A stretch of 64,000 bases of DNA from Acidobacteriota bacterium. GTDB taxonomy: Bacteria > Acidobacteriota > Blastocatellia > Pyrinomonadales > Pyrinomonadaceae. The notes beneath the pieces are model-generated. The model searched no databases. It was given only the letters and a program-made list of their open reading frames with translations, and was not told where the DNA came from. This document shows, piece after piece, positions 8,778 to 17,016 of this stretch. The stretch's first letter is position 1; each line of letters opens with the position of its first letter. The DNA lies in assembly GCA_016700175.1 (NCBI GenBank), contig CP065003.1, positions 1,250,001 through 1,314,000 of the forward strand, given 5' to 3'. The translations under genes were made by a program, and so were the position numbers.

Positions 8778-9116
8778 GTATCTCTCTATAAGCCGGAAAG
8801 TAAGAGGTTGAACCCCCGAGCTACAAAAACCCGCTCGACAAAGTACTGAATCACTCAAGAACGCACATGTTCGGGTAAAACTAGAATCTACAGGCGAAGT
8901 GCTTTGATGTCAAGATAATAGATATAAACGCACTGCTGCGGCTCATGGCCTTTGACCCGGACCGCGCTCGATCGCCCGCAAGCCGGCAGTCACAGCCGCT
9001 CCGGAAGGAAAAGCATCGGCGAATACGGCCGGTGACCAATAGGTAGTTGACTACACTTCCTTGTAGTCCTATGATTTCCTCAAATTTGCCCGGCCCGGGG
9101 TTTCCCGGGGCCGTTC
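8778..9116. other. Gene-free divergent region
   Basis: Divergent gap between rpsA and the PhzF-like gene. I see no coding frame, strong palindrome or tandem repeat. It is more AT-rich near 8740-8900 than the surrounding genes and presumably holds the promoters of both flanking transcripts. Confidence 0.5.
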
Positions 9117-9127
9117 GGGAGGATGGG

Positions 9128-10042
9128 ATGAGGAAACACGAGTTCTATCAGCTGGACGTTTTCACAGACAGGAAGTACGAAGGGAATCCGCTCGCGGTAT
9201 TCCCTGACGGCAGAGGAATCTCTGACGCCGAGATGCAATCGGTCGCAAAGGAAATGAACCTGTCGGAAACGGTTTTCGTCCTGCCTTCGGAGAGGGCGTT
9301 GCGCCGGTTGAGGATCTTCACTCCCAAGCGCGAACTCCCGCTAGCCGGTCATCCGGTTGTCGGGACCTGGAACCTGCTCGCGCGACTCGGAGTGACGGAA
9401 AATCCCGGGAACGGTTCGATCACGATCGAACAGGAGGTCGCGCTAGGCGTGTTGCCGGTCGAGATCGAGTTCGAGAGGTCGGAACCAACGTTGGTCACGA
9501 TGACCCAAGGCGCGTTCGATCCCGGTCCGGCGGTCACCGACGAGAAACAGCTTGTTCTGCTGGCGGAGAGCCTTGGGCTGGAACGCGATGAGCTTGCCTG
9601 TTCCGCCGAACTGCCTGTGCAGGTCGTTTCGACAGGAATACGCGCCCTCGCCGTGCCTGTAGTATCGCTTACCGCGCTTGGCAGGATCGATGTCAACCCG
9701 GGGCTTCTGAGCAAGATCTACCTCGAACCCGGCGCGGTCGGATGCTACTGCTTCTCTTTCGAAACGATGGAAGACTCCTCGGCGGTTCACGCCAGGTTCT
9801 TCGCGCCCGCGGACGCGATCCCGGAAGATCCCGCGACGGGAAGCGCGGCGGGATCTCTTTCGGGCTACCTCACGTATCACGGTGCGATCGACACGAGCGC
9901 GTTCGCGATAGAACAGGGCGATATGATGGGCAGGCCAAGCAGGATAATGGCACGCGTCGACGGAGGGAAAGGAAACGTCGAAAGGGTTCGGATCGGAGGG
10001 AGATCGGTGATCTCGGCGAAAGGAGAGATCTGGCTGGATTGA
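9128..10042 (+). CDS. PhzF-family isomerase-like protein
   Basis: Member of the PhzF/diaminopimelate-epimerase-like fold (304 residues with this start). The N-terminus FYQLDVFTDRKYEGNPLAVF and the MNLSETVF segment with Glu47 match the family, where this glutamate is the catalytic acid/base; DPATGSAAGSLSGYL near residue 235 forms the second-half binding loop. PhzF itself isomerises dihydrohydroxyanthranilate in phenazine synthesis, but most relatives, probably including this one, have no phenazine cluster and unknown substrates. No phz genes are nearby. The ATG at 9128 has a GGGAGG site 5 bases upstream; the frame is open from 9047, but that upstream start lacks support. Confidence 0.9.
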   Translation: MRKHEFYQLDVFTDRKYEGNPLAVFPDGRGISDAEMQSVAKEMNLSETVFVLPSERALRRLRIFTPKRELPLAGHPVVGTWNLLARLGVTENPGNGSITIEQEVALGVLPVEIEFERSEPTLVTMTQGAFDPGPAVTDEKQLVLLAESLGLERDELACSAELPVQVVSTGIRALAVPVVSLTALGRIDVNPGLLSKIYLEPGAVGCYCFSFETMEDSSAVHARFFAPADAIPEDPATGSAAGSLSGYLTYHGAIDTSAFAIEQGDMMGRPSRIMARVDGGKGNVERVRIGGRSVISAKGEIWLD

Positions 10043-10526
10043 AAGGTCGCCGCTACGAGGCGTTAGGAAGCGGTGGCCTGCCTGTTCCCGGGGTTTCGCT
10101 TCGCTGCACCCCGGGCTAACATCCGGCGTCCCTTTGGGACGTGATCGCTGATATCCAGCCCTAGCTCTTGTCTTCTGACTTCTGACTTCTGTCTTCTGTC
10201 TTCTGTCTTCTGACTTCTTCTCAGATCATTTCGCCGCTACGCGGCTATAGGAGGCGGTGGCCTGCCTGTTCCCGGGGTTTCGCTTCGCTGCACCCCGGGC
10301 TAACTTCCGACGTCCCTTCGGGACGTGATCGCTGATCTCCAGGCCCGATCTCCTGTCTTCTGACTTCTGACTTCTGACTTCTCTTAAGATCACCCTGCGG
10401 GCTTACCCACGGCTAAACTCACGTGACCGCTACGCGGTCGGCTAAGCCCGTCGCTCGCGCTCCGGGTTCCGATTCCTGTCTCCTATCTCCCGTCTCCTGT
10501 CTCCTGTCTTCTGTCTCCTGTCTTCC
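10043..10526. repeat. Two REP-like units and two heptamer arrays
   Basis: No gene. Two near-identical units of about 110 bp (10048-10160 and 10231-10345) share GGTGGCCTGCCTGTTCCC, a palindromic GGGGTTTCGCTTCGCTGC/ACCCCGGGCTAAC core and a GTCCCTTYGGGAC hairpin. Each is followed by a heptanucleotide array of CTTCTGA/CTTCTGT type (10170-10218; 10361-10383). A third fragment with CCCGTCGCTCGCGCTCCGG (10444-10462) leads into a CTCCTGT heptamer array (about 10474-10526) that reaches the stop codon of the PilT-like gene. Confidence 0.85.
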
Positions 10527-11681
10527 CTACTCCCTCTCCAAAACGCTGCTGATGTTCCCTATCCCGCTGACCTGTTCCATCTCTTCCTTCGCCTGAGCGG
10601 TAGTGTTCTGTATTCCCGCAAGCCTGAGTCGGAACTCGTCCGGATTCGTCGAGCCGCGAAGGGCCTCGTCGAGAGTGATCAGCTCGGACTGATACAGGTA
10701 GAAGAGCGACTGGTCGAACGTCTGCATTCCGTACTGCGAGGTGCCTGCCGATATCGCGTCGCGTATCTGTGAGGTCTTCTCTTCCTGCAAAATGCAGTCT
10801 CGGATTAGAGGAGTCGAAACGAGCACCTCAACGGCCGGCACGCGAGAGTTCCCTTTCGAGGACTTCATGAGCCTCTGGGAGATCACCGCCTTGAGAAGCC
10901 CGGCGATCTGGATCCTTATCGACTTCTGCTGGTAAGGCGGAAACGCGGATATGATACGCGTCAGCGTTTCGGTAGCGTCGAGGGTGTGCAGGGTGGAAAG
11001 TACCAGGTGGCCGGTCTCGGCGGCAACCAACGCTGTCTCTATCGTCTCAAGGTCACGCATCTCGCCGACGAGGATGACATCGGGGTCCTGACGGAGCGAT
11101 CCTCTGAGCGCCTCCGCGAAGTTCCTTGTGTCGACGTCGACCTCGCGCTGGGTCACATACGACTGCCTGTCCTTGTGAAGGAATTCGATCGGGTCCTCGA
11201 TCGTCACGATGTGGCAGTTGCGCGAGTTGTTAATGTAGTCGACCATCGCCGCGAGTGTGGTCGACTTACCGGACCCCGTGGTTCCCGTGACGAGGATCAG
11301 TCCCCGGTTCTCTTCCGAGATGGTGCTCAATACGGGAGGCAGGCCGAGCTCGCTGAAATTCTTGATGTTGTCGGAGATGACGCGCGCGACTATTCCTATC
11401 GAACCCCTCTGCTGGAAAATGTTGACGCGGAACCGCCCAAGACCGGAAACGCCGTACCCTATGTCCACCTCGAAATGCTCTTTGAAGTGCATTTTCTGGC
11501 GGTTCGACATCATCGAGAAAGCCATCTCGAGGGTCTCTTCCTGCGAAAGCCGGTTCACGCCCGATACGGGCCTCAGCTCTCCGTTGACCCTTATGACAGG
11601 GTACGAGCCGGCGCGAAGATGCAGGTCGGACGCGCCGAAGCTCATGGACATTCGTAAAAGGTCGTCGATTCTGGTGGACAT
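10527..11681 (-). CDS. pilT: PilT-like type IV pilus retraction ATPase
   Basis: Hexameric cytoplasmic ATPase that depolymerises type IV pili for twitching motility. Residues 1-115 form the PAS-like N-terminal domain (MSFGASDLHLRAG), then Walker A GTTGSGKST at 133-141, the Asp box DPIEF and Walker B-type RQDPDVILVGEMRD, and the His box TGHLVLSTLHTLDA. The usual PilT C-terminal AIRNLIREGK motif appears degenerate (QIRDAISAGTSQYGMQTFD). At 384 residues it is slightly longer than the typical 345-370. No other pilus genes are in the window; pilT is often dispersed in the genome. The reading frame ends exactly where a CTCCTGT heptamer array begins. Confidence 0.93.
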   Translation of the reverse strand: MSTRIDDLLRMSMSFGASDLHLRAGSYPVIRVNGELRPVSGVNRLSQEETLEMAFSMMSNRQKMHFKEHFEVDIGYGVSGLGRFRVNIFQQRGSIGIVARVISDNIKNFSELGLPPVLSTISEENRGLILVTGTTGSGKSTTLAAMVDYINNSRNCHIVTIEDPIEFLHKDRQSYVTQREVDVDTRNFAEALRGSLRQDPDVILVGEMRDLETIETALVAAETGHLVLSTLHTLDATETLTRIISAFPPYQQKSIRIQIAGLLKAVISQRLMKSSKGNSRVPAVEVLVSTPLIRDCILQEEKTSQIRDAISAGTSQYGMQTFDQSLFYLYQSELITLDEALRGSTNPDEFRLRLAGIQNTTAQAKEEMEQVSGIGNISSVLERE

Positions 11682-11840
11682 AATAGAAGGTTTGAAAAGT
11701 GTTGCGGGAACCTAGCCGGGGCGGATGAGAAAACGCGGGAATCGCGCTCTTTTGATTTTAACCGCCTGCAAAGAATTCAGTCAATGTTTTAGTGCCTTCA
11801 ACAGGCCCGACGCAGGCGCCTCGACCGCACGGGCGCGGAT

Positions 11841-11870
11841 TTGACTTGGATTTAAGGGCGTCATTAGAAT
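11841..11870 (+). promoter_or_regulatory. Promoter of LexA-like gene, apparently leaderless
   Basis: TTGACT (11841-11846), an 18-base spacer and TAGAAT (11865-11870) form a good sigma-70 type promoter. The ATG of the LexA-like gene begins only 7 bases after the -10 box, at the expected transcription start, and no Shine-Dalgarno is present. The message is therefore predicted to be leaderless. Confidence 0.6.
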
Positions 11871-11877
11871 CACGTCT

Positions 11878-12489
11878 ATGCAAACGCGCAGCCGGCGTCA
11901 GCGTGAGATCCTCGATTACATCATCGAGTTCATGGAGAACCACGGTTACGAGCCTTCATACCAGCAGATCGCGCGCCACTTCGGGCTTTCATCGAAGGGA
12001 GGCGTCGCACGCCATATAGCGGCCCTTGAAAAGAAAGGCCTTCTTAAGAGAAACCGCGAATCGGGACGGTTCAACCTTGAGATCTACCCGGAGTCGTCCG
12101 TCAATGAACATATATGCGAGGTGGCGTGGCTCGAGAATAGCGCGAGTAACGGCGGAAATGAAGACGACTCCCCGCTGTTCGTACCAAGGTCGTTGCTGGG
12201 ATTTCGGTCCGCGAAGAAAATGCGGGGGATGATCGTTCCCGACAACGCAATGGCCGGCGAACACATTCTGGAAGGAGATATCGCCCTGATCGAGAGCAAG
12301 TCTTTCGCACGGGACGGCGACTGCGTCGCGGCTCTTGTGGACAGAAAGCGCCTGACTCTAGGAAACTACTTCAGAAAGGGATCTGCGGTCGAGATCAGAC
12401 CGTCGAACGAAAGCTACGAGCCGGTCCGTGCTCAGGCGGACAAGATCGAGATTCTAGGGCTCTTCCGGGGACTTCTCAGAAAGGCCTGA
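11878..12489 (+). CDS. LexA-like repressor lacking autoprotease residues
   Basis: LexA architecture of 203 residues: a winged-helix N-terminus (RQREILDYIIEFMENHGYEP, recognition segment SSKGGVARHIAALEKKG) and an S24-type C-terminal domain. In LexA a serine in GMSM and a lysine in TVKR perform self-cleavage on RecA filaments. Here the aligned positions are Ala124 (PDNAMAG) and Gly162 (RLTLGNY), and no Ala-Gly cleavage pair is evident in the linker (ENSASNGGN). It should still dimerise and bind DNA but not self-cleave. It may be a constitutive or differently controlled repressor rather than the SOS LexA. Malic enzyme follows 54 bases downstream. Confidence 0.8.
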   Translation: MQTRSRRQREILDYIIEFMENHGYEPSYQQIARHFGLSSKGGVARHIAALEKKGLLKRNRESGRFNLEIYPESSVNEHICEVAWLENSASNGGNEDDSPLFVPRSLLGFRSAKKMRGMIVPDNAMAGEHILEGDIALIESKSFARDGDCVAALVDRKRLTLGNYFRKGSAVEIRPSNESYEPVRAQADKIEILGLFRGLLRKA

Positions 12490-12543
12490 CCTGCTCAGGG
12501 CCGAGATACCTCAACGAATATCTTCCAAAACAAGGAATAACGA

Positions 12544-13983
12544 GTGCCAGACAAACAGACCCCAAGCGCGAGTTTCAGCTTTACCGTGCGCGTGGAAATA
12601 CAGAACCTTCCGGGAAAACTCGGCGAGGTAACCACGACCATAGGCAACGCAGGCGGCGACATCGGCGCGATCGACATCGTGCGTGTCGGAAAAGACTCGA
12701 TCGTCCGCGACATCACCGTTAACGCGGCTTCCGAGGTGCACAACCGACAGATAATCGACGAAGTGCGCCAAATCGACGGCGTCGATGTGATCCAGGTTTC
12801 GGACCGGACTTTCCTGATGCACATCGGCGGAAAGATCGAAACGGTCTCGAAGATCCCGCTCAACAACCGAGCCGACCTCTCGATGGCGTACACGCCCGGC
12901 GTCGCCCGCGTTTGCGAGGCGATCCACAAGGACCCGGAAAAGGTCTTCACGCTGACGATCAAGAAGAACACCGTCGCTGTCGTATCCGACGGAACCGCGG
13001 TCCTGGGCCTGGGCAACCTCGGGGCCGGGGCGGCGATGCCTGTTATGGAAGGCAAGTGCCAGCTCTTCAAGGAATTCGGGGGCGTCGACGCGTTCCCGAT
13101 CTGCCTCGACACAACAGATCCTCACGAAATCGTACAGACGATCAAGAACATCTCGGTCGCCTTCGGAGGGATAAACCTCGAGGACATTTCAGCCCCTCGC
13201 TGTTTCGAGATCGAAGAACGGCTCAAGGAAGAGCTCGACATCCCGGTCTTTCACGACGATCAGCACGGAACGGCGGTAGTCGTACTTGCGGCGCTGATCA
13301 ACTCGCTGAAGATCGTCGGCAAGAGGATGGAGGACATCAAGGTCGTCGTGAACGGGATTGGCGCTGCGGGTGTGGCGTGCACGAAAATAGTGATGGCCGC
13401 CGGCGTTCAGAACGTCGTCGGGTGCGACACGAGCGGATCGATCTACAAGGGCCGGACCGAGAACATGAACTGGGTCAAGGACTGGTACGCGAGGCATACG
13501 AATCCCGACAAGGAAAAAGGCGACATTCACGACGTGATCAGGAACGCCGACGTCTTCTTCGGCCTGAGTGTCCCGGGCATCCTTACCGTCCAGGACCTTG
13601 AGAACATGGCCTCCGACCCAATCGTCTTTGCGATGGCGAACCCGGATCCCGAGATCTATCCGGAAGACGCCGCCGGGCACGCCGCGGTAATCGCCACGGG
13701 CCGTTCGGATTATCCGAACCAGATCAACAACGTCCTCTGCTTTCCGGGGATCTTTCGCGGGGCGCTCAACTGCCGTGCTTCGAGGATCAACGAGGAGATG
13801 AAGATCGCGGCGGCGAACGCCATCGCGGGGATAATTACCGACGACGAGCTTCACGCCGATTACGTGGTGCCTTCGGTTTTCGATAAACGGGTTTCAAAAG
13901 CCGTCGCGGTCGAGGTCGAAAAGGCGGCCAACGAAACAGGCGTCTCGCGCAGGCAGTCCGCCCTGCCGGACAGCGAGTTTTAA
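12544..13983 (+). CDS. NAD(P)-dependent malic enzyme with N-terminal ACT domain
   Basis: Catalyses oxidative decarboxylation of malate to pyruvate with reduction of NAD(P). Residues about 9-85 are an ACT regulatory domain (SFTVRVEIQNLPGKLGEVTT), expected to bind a small effector. The catalytic part follows with YTPGVARVCEAI, VVSDGTAVLGLGNLGAGAAMPVMEGK, FHDDQHGTAVV and the NAD-binding VVNGIGAAGVACTKI. The length of 479 residues equals the short prokaryotic form (about 390) plus ACT. The start is GTG at 12544 with AGGA about 8 bases upstream. Co-transcription with the LexA-like gene is plausible. Confidence 0.95.
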   Translation: MPDKQTPSASFSFTVRVEIQNLPGKLGEVTTTIGNAGGDIGAIDIVRVGKDSIVRDITVNAASEVHNRQIIDEVRQIDGVDVIQVSDRTFLMHIGGKIETVSKIPLNNRADLSMAYTPGVARVCEAIHKDPEKVFTLTIKKNTVAVVSDGTAVLGLGNLGAGAAMPVMEGKCQLFKEFGGVDAFPICLDTTDPHEIVQTIKNISVAFGGINLEDISAPRCFEIEERLKEELDIPVFHDDQHGTAVVVLAALINSLKIVGKRMEDIKVVVNGIGAAGVACTKIVMAAGVQNVVGCDTSGSIYKGRTENMNWVKDWYARHTNPDKEKGDIHDVIRNADVFFGLSVPGILTVQDLENMASDPIVFAMANPDPEIYPEDAAGHAAVIATGRSDYPNQINNVLCFPGIFRGALNCRASRINEEMKIAAANAIAGIITDDELHADYVVPSVFDKRVSKAVAVEVEKAANETGVSRRQSALPDSEF

Positions 13984-14137
13984 ATTCGCGAAAAATCTTG
14001 AAATGGCTGGTTCCCTCTTGTAGAATTCGGCACCACGTAAATTCCTGTTAAAACAGACACTTGCCTGGAAGGCCTCCGGCACTGAATCGACTATCAACAG
14101 CCGGGGAGTGCTTCCGGGATGACCTCAGGAGGATTCT

Positions 14138-15631
14138 ATGAGAAGGGTATTACCTGCTTTCACGGCCGTGCTGTTTCTCCTGCTTGGCACCACCGTGTAT
14201 GCCGCGACTTTCACCGTAACTACAACGGCAGACACGAATGACGGCACCTGCGACGCGGACTGCTCGTTTCGGGAGGCTGTCGCGGCCGCGATCGCGGCCG
14301 CCACCGACGATGACATAGTTTTCGACAGCTCCGTGTTTTCCACATCGCAAACGATCATTCTTTCCGGGACGGAGATCGTGATCACTCCTAACGGCACTTT
14401 GACGATTACGGGTCCAGGAGCATCCCTTCTGACCATCGACGGAAACGCCTCGAGCCGGATCATCAGTAATGAGGGCGGAGCGGTAACGACGATCTTCGGC
14501 ATAAGGTTCACAGGAGGCAACGGTGTCGGCACATTGAACACAGGCCGGGGCGGCGCGCTTTACAACAACGCGAGTTCGCTGACTATCGATTCCTGCGTTG
14601 TAGCTGACAATACCGGGGTAAATGGCGGCGGATTGAACAATGCCGGTGCGGGCACGCTAACTATCCTGAACAGTCTGATCGCGGGGAACGAGGCTCTCAC
14701 GAGTTCGGGCGGCGGTTTGCAGAACTTCTCGACAAGCACGCTGATCGTCGACCGCTCGCTCTTCTTCAACAACACGGTCAATAACACGACGGGAGGAGGA
14801 GGCGCCCAGTTGAACGGTATCGTGAGAATCTCGAACACGACCTTCGCGAACAACAACTCGACAGCCGGCGACGGAGGCGGAATATCCTCCAACGGTGCCG
14901 ACCAGCTCCTGACGAACGTCACTTTCTCGGGAAATACGGCAACAGGTGAGGGCGGCGGACTGAACCGCAGAACGACGAATGTCACGATGGTAGTCCGGAA
15001 CTGCATCTTCGCGGGAAACACCGCAACCATAAATCCGGACGTACATACGAATGCGACTCTCACCTCGGTCGGAAACAACATCGTCGGCATAATGGGGACC
15101 AGCGGAGGCTGGATCGGAACGGACCTTCTCGATACGGACCCGATGCTCGGCCCGCTAGCCGACAACGGCGGATTCACGCAGACGTTTCTCCCGATGCCGG
15201 GCTCGCCGGCAATCAACGCGGGTCAGAACTGCGTGACGGATCTCTCCTGTGCCAGCGACAACCCGCCGTTCGCTCTGACGCTTGACCAGCGCGGCCTCGC
15301 GAGGCTCTCCGAGGGAACGGTCGATATTGGAGCGGTCGAAACGGCACCCGGATTTGCGACGGTTTCGGGAAGCGTCCAAACGACTTCCGGTCGTCCGAAT
15401 CAGCCGGTTTATGTAACGATCAGCGACGGGGGAGCGTTTGAGCAAACAGTCCGGACCAACGGCTTCGGGAGGTTCGTCTTTGTGGATGTGCCGACGGGCG
15501 CCAGCTACACGATCTCGGCCGTTTCAAAGGGACTTGGGTTCGGCGTGGAAAATGTCGACGTAAATGGCGATGTCGCCGGCGTCGTTATTACCGAGAATGT
15601 CTTCTCGCCGCAGTTGGGCGGCAAGAAATAG
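14138..15631 (+). CDS. Secreted CSLREA-type beta-helix protein
   Basis: A 497-residue exported protein. Residues 1-22 are a signal peptide (LPAFTAVLFLLLGTTVYA), then a CSLREA-type region with TADTNDGTCDADCSFREAV, then a right-handed parallel beta-helix built from repeated NSLIAGNEA/SSGGGLQN/TTFANN motifs (about 110-330). From about residue 410 a carboxypeptidase-regulatory-like beta-sandwich (VSGSVQTTSGRPNQPVYVTI) ends the protein. Such proteins are surface or matrix components whose ligands are mostly unknown. The ATG has an AGGAGG site. It is monocistronic and followed by a terminator-like hairpin. Confidence 0.85.
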   Translation: MRRVLPAFTAVLFLLLGTTVYAATFTVTTTADTNDGTCDADCSFREAVAAAIAAATDDDIVFDSSVFSTSQTIILSGTEIVITPNGTLTITGPGASLLTIDGNASSRIISNEGGAVTTIFGIRFTGGNGVGTLNTGRGGALYNNASSLTIDSCVVADNTGVNGGGLNNAGAGTLTILNSLIAGNEALTSSGGGLQNFSTSTLIVDRSLFFNNTVNNTTGGGGAQLNGIVRISNTTFANNNSTAGDGGGISSNGADQLLTNVTFSGNTATGEGGGLNRRTTNVTMVVRNCIFAGNTATINPDVHTNATLTSVGNNIVGIMGTSGGWIGTDLLDTDPMLGPLADNGGFTQTFLPMPGSPAINAGQNCVTDLSCASDNPPFALTLDQRGLARLSEGTVDIGAVETAPGFATVSGSVQTTSGRPNQPVYVTISDGGAFEQTVRTNGFGRFVFVDVPTGASYTISAVSKGLGFGVENVDVNGDVAGVVITENVFSPQLGGKK

Positions 15632-15657
15632 CCCGATCTCGTCTTGTGGAAACCCTA

Positions 15658-15684
15658 AGAGGGGCCGGGCGCCCCTCTCTCTTT
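15658..15684 (+). terminator. Terminator-like hairpin after beta-helix gene
   Basis: AGAGGGGC (15658-15665) pairs with GCCCCTCT (15671-15678) around a 5-base loop, followed by a CTCTTTG tract. It is 27 bases after the stop codon. Confidence 0.6.
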
Positions 15685-15719
15685 GTGGTCCCGGCGCGCG
15701 GCGTATGTTGTTTCTCCAC

Positions 15720-15836
15720 GCGGGGTTCGCGCTTCTCGCTCAATGCAGCGCAGAGCGCTGCTCCAAACGGAGGCTGCTTACCGAGCGGGGTTCGCGCTTC
15801 GCGCTCAATGCAGCGCAAAGCGCTGCTCCAAACGGC
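15720..15836. repeat. Two GCGCTTCGCGCTCAATGCAG repeats
   Basis: Two units of about 47 bp, each with GTTCGCGCTTC..GCTCAA, the palindrome GCAGCGCARAGCGCTGC and CCAAACGG. The second runs into a GCTCACG-type heptamer stretch (about 15833-15858) that encodes the last residues and stop of the response regulator gene. Confidence 0.85.
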
Positions 15837-16529
15837 TCACTGCTCACGGCTCACGAACTTGTATCCAAGCCCGTGAACCGTTTGTATAAATTTTGGCCGC
15901 TTGGGATTCTCTTCCAGCTTCTGCCTCAGCCACGCGATATGGACATCTACGGTCCTCGTGTTCGGCATTGCGTCGTATCCCCAGACAGCATCAAGCAGAT
16001 CATTTCTCGAGTGGACCTTGTCCCGGTTTTCCACCAGGAACTGGAGGAGTTTGAACTCCATCGCGGACAGTTCGACCGGTGAATCGTCTTTCGTGATCTC
16101 AGCCCGGTTGAAGTCTATCCGGACATCTCCAAACGAAAAGCTCACTTGTGAAGACCCGTTAGAAGCAGCCGGAGAGCGCCTCAAAAGCGCTTCGACGCGC
16201 GCCAGAAGTTCCATCACCTCGAACGGTTTGGTCAGGTAATCGTCGGCACCAAGTTTCAAACCCAGGACCTTATCGATGGTTTCGCCCTTGGCGGTGAGCA
16301 TCAGGATGGGCGTGTTGACGGACTTCTGCCGGAGATCGCGGCAGACATCGAGGCCGCTCTTCTTTGGAAGCATCAGGTCGAGAATTATCAGATCGTGCGT
16401 GCCGGATGAGGCTTTTTCGAAACCTTTTTCCCCGTCCTCGGCGACATCCACCTCGAAGCCCTCGTTCCTTAGGCGGTCCGAGAGCGTGATCACGAGGCCA
16501 TTTTCGTCTTCGACAAGGAGGATATTCAT
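15837..16529 (-). CDS. OmpR/PhoB-family response regulator
   Basis: Two-component output regulator (230 residues). The receiver domain has acidic pocket Glu7-Asp8, phospho-acceptor Asp51 (IILDLMLP), LTAK and the switch lysine in LTKPFE. The C-terminal winged helix ends TRTVDVHIAWLRQKLEENPK and FIQTVHGLGYKF. The ATG at 16529 is chosen because homology begins there; the frame extends upstream only through heptamer repeats. No Shine-Dalgarno is present, since the GTGAGCA array abuts the start. The last codons (VSREQ-stop) also derive from a heptamer array. It follows the kinase gene (17017-18882) across a 487-base repeat block. Confidence 0.94.
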   Translation of the reverse strand: MNILLVEDENGLVITLSDRLRNEGFEVDVAEDGEKGFEKASSGTHDLIILDLMLPKKSGLDVCRDLRQKSVNTPILMLTAKGETIDKVLGLKLGADDYLTKPFEVMELLARVEALLRRSPAASNGSSQVSFSFGDVRIDFNRAEITKDDSPVELSAMEFKLLQFLVENRDKVHSRNDLLDAVWGYDAMPNTRTVDVHIAWLRQKLEENPKRPKFIQTVHGLGYKFVSREQ

Positions 16530-17016
16530 GGTAGTGAGCAGTGAGCCGTTGGCGGTGAGCAGTGAATAGTGAGCGGTGAGCAGTGAGCAGTGAGCAGTGA
16601 GCAGTGAGCAGTGAGCGGTAAGCGGTAAGCGGTAAGCGGTGAGCAGTTCGTGCTTCGCGCTCAATGCAGCGCCGAGCGCTCCTCTAAACGGCTCACGGCT
16701 CACCGCTCACTGCACGGTTCGCGCTCCGCGCTCAATGCAGCGCCGAGCGCTCCTCTAAACGGCTCACGGCTCACCGCTCACGGCTCACTGCACGGTTCGC
16801 GCTTCGCGCTCAATGCAGCGCAAAGCGCTGCTCTAAACGGGGCCGTTTTTTTCGTGCAGGATTCGCGCTTCGCGTTCAATGCAGCGCAAAGCGCTGCTCT
16901 GAACGGGGCGTCGTTTGCCGTGCACGGTTCGTGCTTCGCGCTCAATGCAGCGCAAAGCGCTGCTCTAAACGGCTCACTGCTTCACGGCTTACTTCTTACC
17001 GCTCACCGCTTTCGGC
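16530..17016. repeat. Heptamer array plus five REP-like units between kinase and regulator
   Basis: 16530-16645 is a GTGAGCA/GTGAGCG/GTAAGCG heptanucleotide array. It is followed by five units of the GCGCTTCGCGCTCAATGCAG family (starting near 16643, 16715, 16794, 16860, 16925) with the palindrome GCAGCGCAAAGCGCTGC or the variant GCAGCGCCGAGCGCTCC. 16975-17035 is another GCTCACC-type heptamer array that overlaps the stop of the kinase gene. No gene is present. Confidence 0.9.
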
